Shown here in pieces: positions 38,529 through 47,514 of a stretch of DNA of 64,000 nucleotides. A program made the translations under genes and the position numbers. A model generated the notes under the pieces. The model saw only the letters and a list, made by a program, of their open reading frames with translations, was not told where the DNA came from and did not search any database. Source of the DNA: Bradyrhizobium jicamae (GTDB lineage Bacteria; Pseudomonadota; Alphaproteobacteria; Rhizobiales; Xanthobacteraceae); contig NZ_JAFCKQ010000002.1 in NCBI RefSeq assembly GCF_018130215.1, positions 581,376 through 645,375 of the forward strand. The letters are read 5' to 3'. How positions within the stretch are numbered: the first letter of the stretch is position 1; every line of letters begins with the position of its first letter.

Positions 38529-39455
38529 TCAGGCCCCCATCAATGCGGTGACGTGCGAAGCCACCGACTCTTTCAGGCCCTCGAGGTCGTAGCCGCCCTC
38601 CAGCACCGAGACCACGCGGCCGCCGGCGCATCGGTCGGCGACGTCGATCAGCTTGCGCGTCACCCAGCCGAAATCCTCGCCCCTCAGGTTGATCGAGGCC
38701 AGCGGATCGCGGTGGTGGGCGTCGAAGCCGGCCGAGATGATGACGAGCTCGGGCGAGAACTTTTCGAGCCGCGGTAGGATCAGGTTCTCGAAGGCCGAGC
38801 GGAATTTGGCGCTGCCGTCCTCGGGCGCCAACGGCGCGTTGACGACGGTGTCATGCTCGCCGCGCTCGCCCATCGCGCCGGTGCCGGGAAACAGCGGCAT
38901 CTGGTGCGTCGAGCAGTACATCACGGTCGGATCGGCCCAGAAGATGTCCTGGGTGCCGTTGCCGTGATGGACGTCGAAATCGACCACGGCAGCGCGCGCA
39001 ATGCCGTATTTGCGCTGCGCGTGCCGGGCGGCGATTGCGGCATTGTCGAAGAAGCAGAAACCCATCGGCGTCGATTTCTCGGCGTGATGGCCGGGCGGGC
39101 GCACCGCGACGAAGGCGTTGTGGTGGGTGCCCGCCATGACCTGATCGGTTGCGGCGATCGCGCCGCCGACGCCGCGCATCACCGCTTCCCAGGTGCCCGG
39201 GGACATCGCGGTGTCGCCGTCGATGTAGATCATGCCCGACGACGGCGCGACGTGGCGGAGCTCGCTGACATAATGCTCGCCATGGCACAGCAGCACGGAC
39301 TCGAGATCACCCTCCGGCGCAGACTCCCGCACCAGGGCCTTGAAGCGGTCCTCGCCGAGCACCTGGTCGACGGCGCGCAGCCGGTCAGGACGTTCGGGAT
39401 GTCCTGGTGGGGTCAAGTGGTTGAGGCAGGCGGAATGCGTCAGAAGCAGTGTCAT
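38529..39455 (-). CDS. Histone deacetylase-family (AcuC/HdaH-like) amidohydrolase
   Basis: The protein has 308 residues starting [20 protein letters not shown] at 39455 after GGGAA. Catalytic His pair and zinc ligands are visible in [20 protein letters not shown] and [20 protein letters not shown], plus [14 protein letters not shown] (third ligand) and the glycine-rich [13 protein letters not shown]. It hydrolyses acetyl-lysine, acetylpolyamines or similar amides; which one is unknown. The neighbourhood order (deacetylase, xseB, dxs) is conserved in related genomes as recalled. Confidence 0.9.
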   Translation of the reverse strand: MTLLLTHSACLNHLTPPGHPERPDRLRAVDQVLGEDRFKALVRESAPEGDLESVLLCHGEHYVSELRHVAPSSGMIYIDGDTAMSPGTWEAVMRGVGGAIAATDQVMAGTHHNAFVAVRPPGHHAEKSTPMGFCFFDNAAIAARHAQRKYGIARAAVVDFDVHHGNGTQDIFWADPTVMYCSTHQMPLFPGTGAMGERGEHDTVVNAPLAPEDGSAKFRSAFENLILPRLEKFSPELVIISAGFDAHHRDPLASINLRGEDFGWVTRKLIDVADRCAGGRVVSVLEGGYDLEGLKESVASHVTALMGA

Positions 39456-39560
39456 GCAAATTCCCGGCGCAACCAATGCGCATAGGTCGTCCAATCTAGG
39501 CCGATACCGGGCTTGCGGAAAGGCCCGCGTTCGGCTTGCAGCATCGCAGGCCCTTGACCG

Positions 39561-39661
39561 TCATGCCCCGCGAAAGCGGGGCATCCGGTACTCAGGGACG
39601 CCGGTGATTGAGCCGCCCGGCCGCGGCGTACCGGATACCCCGCATGCGCGGGGTATGACAC
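39561..39661. repeat. Palindromic intergenic repeat
   Basis: Left half TGCCCCGCGAAAGCGGGGCA followed by TCCGGTAC; right half GTACCGGATACCCCGCATGC followed by GCGGGG. The halves are inverted relative to each other over roughly 25 bases, with internal hairpins in each. It lies between the 5'-nucleotidase and deacetylase genes. Confidence 0.65.
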
Positions 39662-39678
39662 CTCGAAAGCTCGCAGGC

Positions 39679-41349
39679 TCAATTGATCCGCTCGATGCGC
39701 CTGCCTGCCGTCGGGCCGACCGGGCTGTTGGCCTTGAAATAGGCATACAGCGCGTCGACGTCGTAGATGCCGAATTGCTGAGCGGTGCCGGCCTTGAACA
39801 CCGCGAAGCCGTCGCCGCCTTCGGCGAGGTAGTTGTTCACGGTCACGCGATAGCTCGCTTGGGGGTCGATCGGCCGGCCGCCGAGCGACATCCGCTCGGC
39901 GACGATGTGCGCGCCGTCCGGCCTGCTCGCGTCCCAAACATAGGCAAAGCCCTTCGAGACCTGCAGCGGGCGTGGCCGCTTCGGGTCGGCCCATTGCTGC
40001 TCGAGCGCATCCTTGAGCTGCCGGCCGGTCAGCGTCATGGTCACCAGCTGGTTGCGGAACGGCTGGCTCGCGAAGATGTCGGCATAGGACACCGCGCCGT
40101 CGTCGCGCTTGACGAGATCGGTGCGCACGCCGCCTGGATTGGTGAAGGCGATCACCGCGCCGCCAGTGGCCTCCGAATTGGTCGCGGCAAGCTGTGCGTC
40201 GGCCACGATGTCGCCGAGCGGGCTTTCGCCTGATTCATTGGGCGTGCGCGACAGCGTTTCCGTAACCGTGCCCGCCGCGCGGTTGGCGATCGGCGCGGCC
40301 AGCCGGTCATAGGCTTCCAGCAGCGCACTCTGCTCGGGATCGCGCTTGAACGTGCCGATGCGAACGATGGTGTTGTCGGCCTTCGCGGTGATCACGTCAT
40401 GGGTGTTCGGATCGAGCTCGAGATCGATGGCCGTGACCAGCGTGCCGTATTTGTCGCCCGAGGTGACGAGCCGTCCGTCGATCCGGCAGACATAGGCCTG
40501 ATGGGTGTGGCCGGAGATCACGACATCCACGGCCTTGTCGAGCTTCTTGACGATATCGACGATCGGCCCGGAAATGCCCGGGCATTCATTGTAGTCGCCG
40601 GTCGGAAATCCGCCTTCGTGGATCAGCACCACGATCGCCTCGACACCCTTCGCCTTCAACTCGGGGATCAGCGCGTTGACCGTCTCGGCCTCGTCGCGGA
40701 ACTCGAGGCTTGCGACGCCGACCGGCGAAACCAGGTTCGGGGTGTTCTTCAGCGTCAGCCCGATGAACGCGACCGGGATGCCGTCGAACTGCTTGATTTC
40801 ATAGGACGGAAACACCGTCTTGCCGGTGGTCTTGTCGATGGTGCTGGCGGCGAGGTACCTGAATTTGGCACCCGTGAAGGGATGCGGCCCCTGGCACTTG
40901 TCGACCGGGTGGCAACCGCCATTCTGCATCCGCAGCAGTTCGTCCTTGCCCTCGTCGAATTCGTGATTGCCGACCGAGGAGATCGCAAGTCCCATCATCG
41001 AGAGCGACTCGATGGTCGGTTCGTCATGGAACATCGCCGACAAAAAAGGGCTGGCGCCGATCAGATCGCCTGCGGCGACGAAGATGTTGTTCTTGTGGCC
41101 TTCGCGCAATTGCTTGACCGCAGTTGCCATCCGCTCGGCACCGCCGGCGCCCACCGTGATCTTCCTGGTCGCATCATTGGGATCGGCGATGCGGATGCCG
41201 CCCGGCGGCGGTCGCAGATAGCCATGGAAATCGTTGATCGCGAGAATGCGCAGGTCCACCGGCGCCGTCGACTGCGCCAGGCAGGGGCCTGCCGAGAGGA
41301 ACGCGAGCGGCCAGAGAGCGATGGCGAGGAGCAAACGGGAGCGTTTCAT
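39679..41349 (-). CDS. 5'-nucleotidase / bifunctional metallophosphatase, exported
   Basis: The protein has 556 residues from the ATG at 41349. A signal peptide (MKRSRLLLAIALWPLAFLSA) ends near PCLAQS. The metallophosphoesterase domain shows ILAINDFHGYL, VAAGDLIGASPF, ISSVGNHEFDEG and VVISGHTHQAY; the C-terminal 5'-nucleotidase domain shows NPGGVRTDL and VNNYLAEGGDGFAVF. It acts in the periplasm on nucleotides or sugar nucleotides. Confidence 0.92.
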   Translation of the reverse strand: MKRSRLLLAIALWPLAFLSAGPCLAQSTAPVDLRILAINDFHGYLRPPPGGIRIADPNDATRKITVGAGGAERMATAVKQLREGHKNNIFVAAGDLIGASPFLSAMFHDEPTIESLSMMGLAISSVGNHEFDEGKDELLRMQNGGCHPVDKCQGPHPFTGAKFRYLAASTIDKTTGKTVFPSYEIKQFDGIPVAFIGLTLKNTPNLVSPVGVASLEFRDEAETVNALIPELKAKGVEAIVVLIHEGGFPTGDYNECPGISGPIVDIVKKLDKAVDVVISGHTHQAYVCRIDGRLVTSGDKYGTLVTAIDLELDPNTHDVITAKADNTIVRIGTFKRDPEQSALLEAYDRLAAPIANRAAGTVTETLSRTPNESGESPLGDIVADAQLAATNSEATGGAVIAFTNPGGVRTDLVKRDDGAVSYADIFASQPFRNQLVTMTLTGRQLKDALEQQWADPKRPRPLQVSKGFAYVWDASRPDGAHIVAERMSLGGRPIDPQASYRVTVNNYLAEGGDGFAVFKAGTAQQFGIYDVDALYAYFKANSPVGPTAGRRIERIN

Positions 41350-41461
41350 GACCTGTCCATGGAGCACGGGATCATGCGGTATCGCCACTACATTTTTGCG
41401 ACGTGGCCGTTCAATCCTTCGTGCGCCCGATAGCCGGTTCGTCAGGGTTTCGAGGTCGGTG

Positions 41462-41854
41462 TTACAGGCCTTCCGGAAACTCCGGCGTCTTGTCTTTCGG
41501 GTCATACCAGGTCGCGGCAATGGACCGCCAGATATGCGCCCGCGCCGGTCCCGTGACCGGACTATCGAGGCATCCCATTCGCAACAGGACGTTTGGCTGT
41601 GCGTCCCGCTCTGCCGTGATGTGCGATCCGCACCTCGTGCAGAAGCGCCGTTGCTTGCCCGGCGAGGACTCGAACGCGCCGAGCAGCTCTTCGCCGCGGA
41701 CCCAGCGAAACGCCATGCGGGGCACCGGCATCACGGTCGAGAAGGCCGAACCGTGCGTCTTCCGGCAGGTCCGGCAATGACAATGGACGAACGCACCCGG
41801 CTCGGCATCGACTTCATAGGCGACGGCCCCGCACAGGCAACTCCCGGTCAACAT
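41462..41854 (-). CDS. GFA (glutathione-dependent formaldehyde-activating) family zinc protein
   Basis: The protein has 130 residues. The start is fixed at 41854 by AGGAGG seven bases upstream; an ATG two codons earlier is too close to it. Cysteine ligands sit in GSCLCGAVAYEV, HCHCRTCRKTHGSAF and RFCTRCGSHITAE, the CENP-V/GFA pattern of two zinc sites. Its function is mostly uncharacterised beyond the family name. Confidence 0.9.
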   Translation of the reverse strand: MLTGSCLCGAVAYEVDAEPGAFVHCHCRTCRKTHGSAFSTVMPVPRMAFRWVRGEELLGAFESSPGKQRRFCTRCGSHITAERDAQPNVLLRMGCLDSPVTGPARAHIWRSIAATWYDPKDKTPEFPEGL

Positions 41855-42055
41855 CGCCATTCCTCCTGTGCAACTGGTGGTCGCCATCCCGCCGGGACGA
41901 TCCGTCAAAGCAGTATATCCCGGTGGATAAAGCTCATTTCTGTACGATTCCGTGATGTCTCGTGGTCGTCCGCTGCCTTGATTTGGGCACCTATAGGCAG
42001 GAAACTCCTGACACGGCTGGGATGCCAGGGCGGCCACCGCAGGGGAGGCTTGCAG

Positions 42056-42187
42056 GTGCAGGATCGTGTCTCCGAGTCGTTTCGCGATATCGACTTGCGC
42101 AACCTCGTTCGGGTCATTTCGGCCTGCACCTTGGGTCTCTGGGCATTTGCGGCGGGGCTTTTGATCGGCACCTTCCTGTTTCAGTGA
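42056..42187 (+). CDS. Tiny single-pass membrane protein (43 residues)
   Basis: A GTG at 42056 is preceded by GGGGAGG at about seven bases. The product begins MQDRVSESFRDIDLRNLVRV and continues with one hydrophobic helix (ISACTLGLWAFAAGLLIGTF) to LFQ. The amphipathic charged N-terminus followed by one helix resembles the other very small proteins listed to the right. Its function is unknown. Confidence 0.6.
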   Translation: MQDRVSESFRDIDLRNLVRVISACTLGLWAFAAGLLIGTFLFQ

Positions 42188-42219
42188 TCGGATCGCCGGC
42201 GCGGGACGCCCTCGCGCCA

Positions 42220-42783
42220 TCACCCGCCCCAGATCGTGGCCTCGCTCCAGCCGAGCTCGGCGAATTCGGCGGCCCGCAGCGGCGCTTCGCCGGCGGCAAA
42301 GAACTCGTCGAGCTGCGGCGGCTTGACGGCCGTCCCCGCGAGCATCGCGTGCGCCTGACCGCGATGGTGGACCTGGTGCTGGAACAGATGCATCAGGAGG
42401 CGGTCGCGTCGCTCGGTCTGCACCGTCGTGTCGCGATTGATCCGCACCATGCTGCCGAGCAGATCGGGCGTCAGCGCATCGCAGACCGCGATCAGGCGCC
42501 GGTCGACCGCCCGCTGGGCCGGCCTCAGTTCCGCGACGGAGGGGCAGGGCACCTCGTCGGCCCATGCCCTTGGCCCGAGCCATCCGCCTTCGAGCGCGTC
42601 GACGTAGAACAGGTCGATGACGTAGATGTGGTTCAAGGTCTGCTGCAGGCTTGGGAAGAAGCCGGTTCGCTCGGCGGCAAAATCGACCTCGCTGAGACCA
42701 GCGCACGCCGCGAGCAGACGGTGATTGGCCCACGCATTGTTGTGGGCAAAGGCGCGATAGGTCTGGACCAGGTCAGCCGGCAT
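42220..42783 (-). CDS. DinB-family protein
   Basis: The protein has 187 residues from the ATG at 42783 after GAGG. The four-helix-bundle pattern is visible: AFAHNNAWANHRLLAAC, SLQQTLNHIYVIDLFYVDAL (first metal-binding His) and LMHLFQHQVHHRGQAHAML (second His pair). Members of this superfamily bind a divalent metal and act as thiol-dependent transferases or hydrolases. The substrate is unknown. Confidence 0.88.
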   Translation of the reverse strand: MPADLVQTYRAFAHNNAWANHRLLAACAGLSEVDFAAERTGFFPSLQQTLNHIYVIDLFYVDALEGGWLGPRAWADEVPCPSVAELRPAQRAVDRRLIAVCDALTPDLLGSMVRINRDTTVQTERRDRLLMHLFQHQVHHRGQAHAMLAGTAVKPPQLDEFFAAGEAPLRAAEFAELGWSEATIWGG

Positions 42784-42861
42784 GTCTGTCCTCATTGCTG
42801 GGCGATGCCTCAAGCGCGATGAGATAAGGCTGAATCTTCATCGCGCTCCAGCTCTTTGTTT

Positions 42862-42936
42862 GAGCATGATCTCCGCGCAAACGCGTTCCGCGTTGGTCGC
42901 GAGGGAAAACCGCGACACACTTTCCGGATCATGCTC
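42862..42936 (+). repeat. Dispersed GAGCATGATC repeat, full copy
   Basis: It begins GAGCATGATCTCCGCGCAAA and ends TTCCGGATCATGCTC; compare 38405-38478. The internal ACGCGTTCCGCGT segment is an imperfect hairpin. It marks the approximate left limit of the accessory region. Confidence 0.8.
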
Positions 42937-43309
42937 CAGGCGTACTCGGGCGCGTACTCATAAACGCCAGCCGTCCAATGTCCGTTTCCGCAGAAGAAGC
43001 GAACATGCGAAGCCTGTTGAACTCCGTCGAGAATGACCCATAGCGGGCGTGCCTACCAATTCGGTGAGACCGCCTCAGTGGGATGCTGACGTTCGGGCGG
43101 GGCCTAGAATGACTAGCGCCAGAAGCGCAAACGGCTCAAAGATCAAGGTCGTCCAAAGCCACGGGTATGTAGATCGACCACGGTCGCGCCATGCCATAGG
43201 CAGCAGGCATACAGGCCGTCCAGAAGAGCTGGAAATCAGCCACGTCGGCAAGCTCCATTCATCGTTCGACAGTCGCATCGTCGCTGCGGCTAGAGTGTTT
43301 CGCGGCCGC

Positions 43310-43600
43310 TCAATATCGGGGGCGATTGTCGCCGCGCGCACGGAGCGAGAAAGCGTAGGTGGGATTGATCCCGCAAGACGCATCGGTACCGCTCGCGGTG
43401 ACCATGCACTCGGCGTAGCTGGAGAATTGGCAATTGCCCGGATAGCCCCATATGCGCCCCTGCAGGCAGTAGCTGTTGGGTACCCTCTCATACGCGAGGG
43501 GAGATCCGTAGAAGCCCGGACCATGTGGCTGGGCCCGAGCTTGGCCGCCTGCCAAGGCAATACCCATCGTCAAAATCATCATAGGCGCCAAGGTGCGCAT
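43310..43600 (-). CDS. DUF3551 family exported protein
   Basis: The protein has 96 residues from the ATG at 43600. The signal peptide MRTLAPMMILTMGIALAGGQ is cleaved near ARA. The mature part contains SYCLQGRIWGYPGNCQFSSY followed by ECMVTASGTDASCGINP, the four-cysteine DUF3551 motif that is abundant in Bradyrhizobium. Its function is unknown. The ~110-base region to its right and the 373 bases to its left have no other supported gene; a 40-codon membrane-like frame at 43075-43197 (minus) lacks a ribosome binding site. Confidence 0.85.
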   Translation of the reverse strand: MRTLAPMMILTMGIALAGGQARAQPHGPGFYGSPLAYERVPNSYCLQGRIWGYPGNCQFSSYAECMVTASGTDASCGINPTYAFSLRARGDNRPRY

Positions 43601-44426
43601 GCAGTGTCTCCGACGTCGGCACAATCAATAATCCCAATGCGCTTGAACAACAGGCAATGTTTGATCCAGATCAATGTTGTCGTATCCCGCGATCGCCAGC
43701 CGAGCACGCAAGCCTTGTGGCCCTAAGCGGACGGGCCGAAGCGAAGGTCCGCTTTTGGTCGATAATGTTGAGAAAGTCGAAAATAATACTGGTTCAAATA
43801 TCTCTTTGAAATCAGCTCGGATCGAATCCCGACAAGCAAAGCCTTCACGGTAGACTTAGGAAGATCGCACAGCGATCCTGCGTGGATTGACGTAGCCCCC
43901 GCATCTGATGGCAACGACTGCACCGGATGCCCTTAGAAAATAGACATCCGCGCCACATGGGACTTTTTCAACAATATCGGCCCGCAGCGGAAAGTCTCTT
44001 CAGCCATTAGCGTGTCGGTTATTGGGTGTAGAGCGGACTTGGCGCAGATTATTCGCTTTCGGCAGCTTTTGACACAACTCGGACCATCCACGATGTCGGT
44101 CCTACCGCCGCTGTCAGGGAAAGACCGGACATCGAACCGAGCTCCGAAGCGCGACGTGAACACGGATAAGCCCGACGTGGAACACGAGCGATGTCCACTA
44201 ACGCGCCGCTGTTGGAGGCCAAGGGCATGTTCTGATCAGTTCGAGCATACATAACTTCACTCTTACAATATGAAATGGCTCACTCTCGGCAGAGGTGTGC
44301 ATGCGTTAAGATGCAACCACGAAAAGCCGGCCAGGCTTTACCGCGATCAATGCGGTAACTCTCTAGTGGCAATTGTTTGATCCGGTCAGTTACTGCGTAG
44401 CTCCACCAATCCAAGGAGAAAGCATC
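43601..44426. other. Gene-poor stretch
   Basis: About 830 bases with only short overlapping open frames without ribosome binding sites. An inverted repeat AAGCGGAC / GTCCGCTT (43725-43754) is followed by TTTGG and resembles a decayed copy of a dispersed rhizobial repeat. Nothing else could be assigned. Confidence 0.5.
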
Positions 44427-44792
44427 ATGTTTAAGGGCAGAGCCGAGTTAGTCGATCCTGAGAAGAACACTCCGGTTGCCACATTCACCGAGACTTGCCA
44501 GAGCGATGGCACGGCGAAGATGAAGGTCGTCCTCAAGCAACCGATAACCATCTCGGGAACCGGGTCGTTGGCTATCTTCAGCACGCTCAAGGACCAAGCG
44601 GTGATCGCCGTGACCGCCAACGGCGGAGCCTCGACCGTGATCCACGAATTTGAGGGCACGAGTTCGCTCGGCTGCCTCGCCGACAAGTCAGATATCACCC
44701 TGACCAGAAGTCCCGGTGGTGATCTCGGAACACTCCTTATCGTGGTCGGAAAGGGAACGATCCACGGAGAACGGCATGAGTACACGCCATAG
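44427..44792 (+). CDS. Hypothetical protein linked to GH18 gene
   Basis: This is a 121-residue protein starting MFKGRAELVDPEKNTPVATF after AAGGAGA. It is predicted to be all-beta (alternating hydrophobic residues: KMKVVLKQPITISGTGSLAI, DITLTRSPGGDLGTLLIVVG) and has two cysteines. No family is recognised. It has no signal peptide. It ends 60 bases before the GH18 gene on the same strand, and codon usage in both is less GC-biased than in the core genes. Confidence 0.6.
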   Translation: MFKGRAELVDPEKNTPVATFTETCQSDGTAKMKVVLKQPITISGTGSLAIFSTLKDQAVIAVTANGGASTVIHEFEGTSSLGCLADKSDITLTRSPGGDLGTLLIVVGKGTIHGERHEYTP

Positions 44793-44852
44793 GCTGTCGG
44801 ACTCGCTATGATTCAGATGCTGGAGACTGGACAAACCTGAAGTGAGGTAGCC

Positions 44853-45752
44853 ATGAACGATGCACCGCCTCCTTACCCTCCGCCACGTAACGTTATCTAT
44901 TTCTTCCATGACGCGAACCCAATACCCTTGGCAGGGATCGCTGACTTACCTTACACGGATGTCATTCTTGGATTTCTCATTCCAGAAAATCCCGGTGTTA
45001 CTGGGTTGATGGGAGACGGTCCCGCTTTCACCGACACACTCCAACTGCAAAACGACATACAGTTACTTCGGTCGGCTGGTAAGAATGTCCTGATCTCAGT
45101 CGGGGGCGAGGTAAGATCTGATTCTGCATCGAAAGGCTGGACCTCGGCGAAATACAAAATATGCAGCGGCGAAGTGCCAAGACTAGTGGACCAAATAGTC
45201 TCCTGGGTGGAATCGACCGGCGCGAATGGGGTCGACATTGATTTCGAGGACAGCCATGCCTTTACCGGCAAAGCCGGCTATGACGGCATTGCATTTTTGT
45301 CTGAGCTAACGAGTGGGCTTCACCAAGCTTTACCATCGGGGAGCATTATAACCCACGCTCCACAAACGCCTTATTGGGATGAAAACTCCTTGTACAAGGC
45401 TGCGTACCTAAACCTGCATTCGCAAGTTGGTAGTTCGATTGCGTGGTACAACAACCAATTCTACAACAATCCGCGCTACGACCAAGACGCGGCTACCAAG
45501 GTAGCTTCGTATCTTATGGTTGCTGAGGAAATCGGGTCAACGAAGCTATTGATGGGGGTTTCGATCGACCAAAGCGATGAAGGCGCCATGATTGCTCTCG
45601 ATGACATGACGCAAAACGTTATTGCACCACTGCAAGCCCAATTCCCCCCTACACCTCAATCGATTGAATTTGGTGGTGTCATGACTTGGGAGTTTTCATT
45701 TGATGACGGAGGTGCTTGGGCAAACGAAATCGCCCAAGCGCTCGGTTTGTAG
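44853..45752 (+). CDS. Glycoside hydrolase family 18 protein (chitinase-like)
   Basis: The protein has 299 residues with GAGG just upstream of the ATG. The SxGG motif lies in NVLISVGGEV (residues 78-87) and the catalytic GVDIDFED motif puts the proton donor at Glu132; a C-terminal GGVMTWEFSFDDGG carries the conserved tryptophan of the barrel floor. There is no signal peptide and no chitin-binding domain, so the enzyme is predicted to stay inside or leave by another route. It could cleave chitin-like or peptidoglycan glycans. It is AT-richer than the core and adjacent to an IS91 element, which suggests acquisition. Confidence 0.85.
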   Translation: MNDAPPPYPPPRNVIYFFHDANPIPLAGIADLPYTDVILGFLIPENPGVTGLMGDGPAFTDTLQLQNDIQLLRSAGKNVLISVGGEVRSDSASKGWTSAKYKICSGEVPRLVDQIVSWVESTGANGVDIDFEDSHAFTGKAGYDGIAFLSELTSGLHQALPSGSIITHAPQTPYWDENSLYKAAYLNLHSQVGSSIAWYNNQFYNNPRYDQDAATKVASYLMVAEEIGSTKLLMGVSIDQSDEGAMIALDDMTQNVIAPLQAQFPPTPQSIEFGGVMTWEFSFDDGGAWANEIAQALGL

Positions 45753-46305
45753 CAAGCCGATACAGGATTGCCAGCAAGAGCGTTTGCGTGCGCTCGAGCC
45801 GCAGCCGCTGCCGAAGGCCGCTCGGACCAAGGTGCACCGGAGCGATTTGGAGCGAGCCGGTCCAGCCCGAATTGTCGGCAATCCAGGGCGAGTGCTCATA
45901 ATTCGGATGTCCGCTTTCGCGGGTAAAACGGACTCGTTGTGCTCACTGCGTACTTTTCAGCTTTTGTGAAGGGTTTCGGATGCCGGCCGCTTGAGGGACG
46001 TCGCCGCTTGTTCGGCGGCCGGCGTCCGAAAGCCTCCAAGGGAGGAAACCGCGCGCAAGGGAACGTAAGGCGGTGCCGCAAGTGCTATGGGGATTTGAGT
46101 GCCGCGGACGAGGTGTGTGATCGAGGTCGAGCCGATCCAGCGAGTTGTCTGACGATGAAGCGGCTGACGAATGAACGGCGGGTGGTATCGAACTCTATAG
46201 GCTCCCCGGCGACTTGCGACGGCCGGCGGACATCTGGGCGAGCTTCGCCGTGGCTGGTCGAGCGGCAGCAAGCACGGCGAGCGGATTTGCAGGATTGTGA
46301 CGTGG
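45753..46305. other. Non-coding flank of the IS91-type element, with decayed repeat
   Basis: No supported gene. At 45907 ATGTCCGCTTTCGCGGGTAA, with AAACGGAC following, resembles a dispersed rhizobial repeat that yields spurious short reading frames beginning MSAF-GK-D. GGCCGGCGTCCGAAAGCCTCC and neighbouring GC-rich complementary blocks (45977-46040) can fold. The right part may contain the transposon end. Confidence 0.45.
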
Positions 46306-47505
46306 TCATGAGGTGTCGATCCTGATGCGGTTCGCTGGAGCTGTCGGCTGGTGTCGTGGCGCTGCACCGCGCGCGAACACCTCGATGATGATCATGCGAC
46401 CGCCGCAGCATGGGCAAGCCGGCGTGTTGGCATCGACGGTGGTCGCGGTGGGATTGGCTTCAGGTTTTGCGGCGGCGAGCAGTTCGCGGGCGCGGGCGAT
46501 GTTGTCGGCACAGGCGCTCTTGGCAAACAGGCCGTAGTGGCGGATGCGGTGGAAGCCCCTGGGCAGCACGTGGATGAGGAAGCGGCGGATGAACTCGAAG
46601 GTGGCGAGCGTCATCTGCTTGTATCGATCGCGGCCCTCGATGCGGTAGTCCTTCCACTTGAAGGTGACGCCCTGCTGGTCGCAGGCGATCAAGCGGCTGT
46701 TGGCGATGGCGACACGGTGGGTGTAACGCGACAAATAGGCCAGCACCGCCTCGGGTCCACCGAACGGACGCTTGGCATAGACCACCCATTCGGCCTTGCG
46801 CAGCGGTGCGAGATAGGTCGCGAAGGATTGCGGCTCGGCGAGATGGGCGTGATCGCCAAAGAAGCTGAGGCGGCCGTTCTGGTGGGTGGCGACGAGCTTC
46901 TGAAGGAACAGGCGCCGGAACAGGCGGGAGAGCACGCGCACGGGCAGGAAGAATCCCGGCCGGCACGACACCCAGCGCTGACCGTCGGGTGAGATGCCAC
47001 CGCCCGGCACGATCATGTGCACGTGGGGGTGATGGGTCATGCCCGAGCCCCAGGTGTGCAGCACGGAGGTGATGCCGATCCGCCCACCCAGATGCTTCGG
47101 ATCGGCGGCGATCGTCAGCATCGTCTCGGCCGAGACCTTGAACAAGAGGTCGTAGACGACGGCCTTGTTCTGGTAGGCGATGTCGGCGATGGCGGCAGGC
47201 AGCGTGAACACCACGTGATAGTACGGCACCGGCAACAGCTCGGCCTCGCGGTCGGCAAGCCATTCCTTCGCGGCGGCAGCTTGGCACTTCGGACAGTGCC
47301 GGTTGCGGCAGGAGTTGTAGGCGATGGCCGTATAGGCGCAGTCCTCACAGCGCGCGACATGGCCGCCGAGCGCCGCCGTGCGGCAGCGCTCGATTGCCGA
47401 CATCACCTTCAACTGGTCGAGGCTGACATGGCCGGCACGGGCTTGACGCCATGCCGGACCATGGCTGCGGAAGATGTCCGCAACCTCCAAAGCCGGGCGT
47501 GACAC
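46306..47505 (-). CDS. tnpA: IS91-family (HUH/Y-type) transposase
   Basis: The protein has 399 residues from a GTG at 47505. An N-terminal zinc-binding domain (CEDCAYTAIAYNSCRNRHCP followed by KCQ) is followed by the HUH motif in MTHHPHVHMIVPGGG and by the catalytic tyrosine region AYLSRYTHRVAIANSRL; a C-terminal CPCC motif ends the protein. Such enzymes move DNA by rolling-circle replication and can carry flanking genes. It appears full length. Confidence 0.93.
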   Translation of the reverse strand: MSRPALEVADIFRSHGPAWRQARAGHVSLDQLKVMSAIERCRTAALGGHVARCEDCAYTAIAYNSCRNRHCPKCQAAAAKEWLADREAELLPVPYYHVVFTLPAAIADIAYQNKAVVYDLLFKVSAETMLTIAADPKHLGGRIGITSVLHTWGSGMTHHPHVHMIVPGGGISPDGQRWVSCRPGFFLPVRVLSRLFRRLFLQKLVATHQNGRLSFFGDHAHLAEPQSFATYLAPLRKAEWVVYAKRPFGGPEAVLAYLSRYTHRVAIANSRLIACDQQGVTFKWKDYRIEGRDRYKQMTLATFEFIRRFLIHVLPRGFHRIRHYGLFAKSACADNIARARELLAAAKPEANPTATTVDANTPACPCCGGRMIIIEVFARGAAPRHQPTAPANRIRIDTS

Positions 47506-47514
47506 GCCCTTGGC

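Noticed and set aside
43075..43197. 40-codon minus-strand frame with one hydrophobic helix
   Set aside because: It resembles the tiny membrane proteins but lacks a ribosome binding site and is embedded in a longer unconvincing frame, so it was left out of the feature list.
43933..44163. Minus-strand frame beginning in a gene-poor stretch (includes MAEETFRCGPILLKK)
   Set aside because: No ribosome binding site; resembles the short spurious frames produced by dispersed rhizobial repeats.
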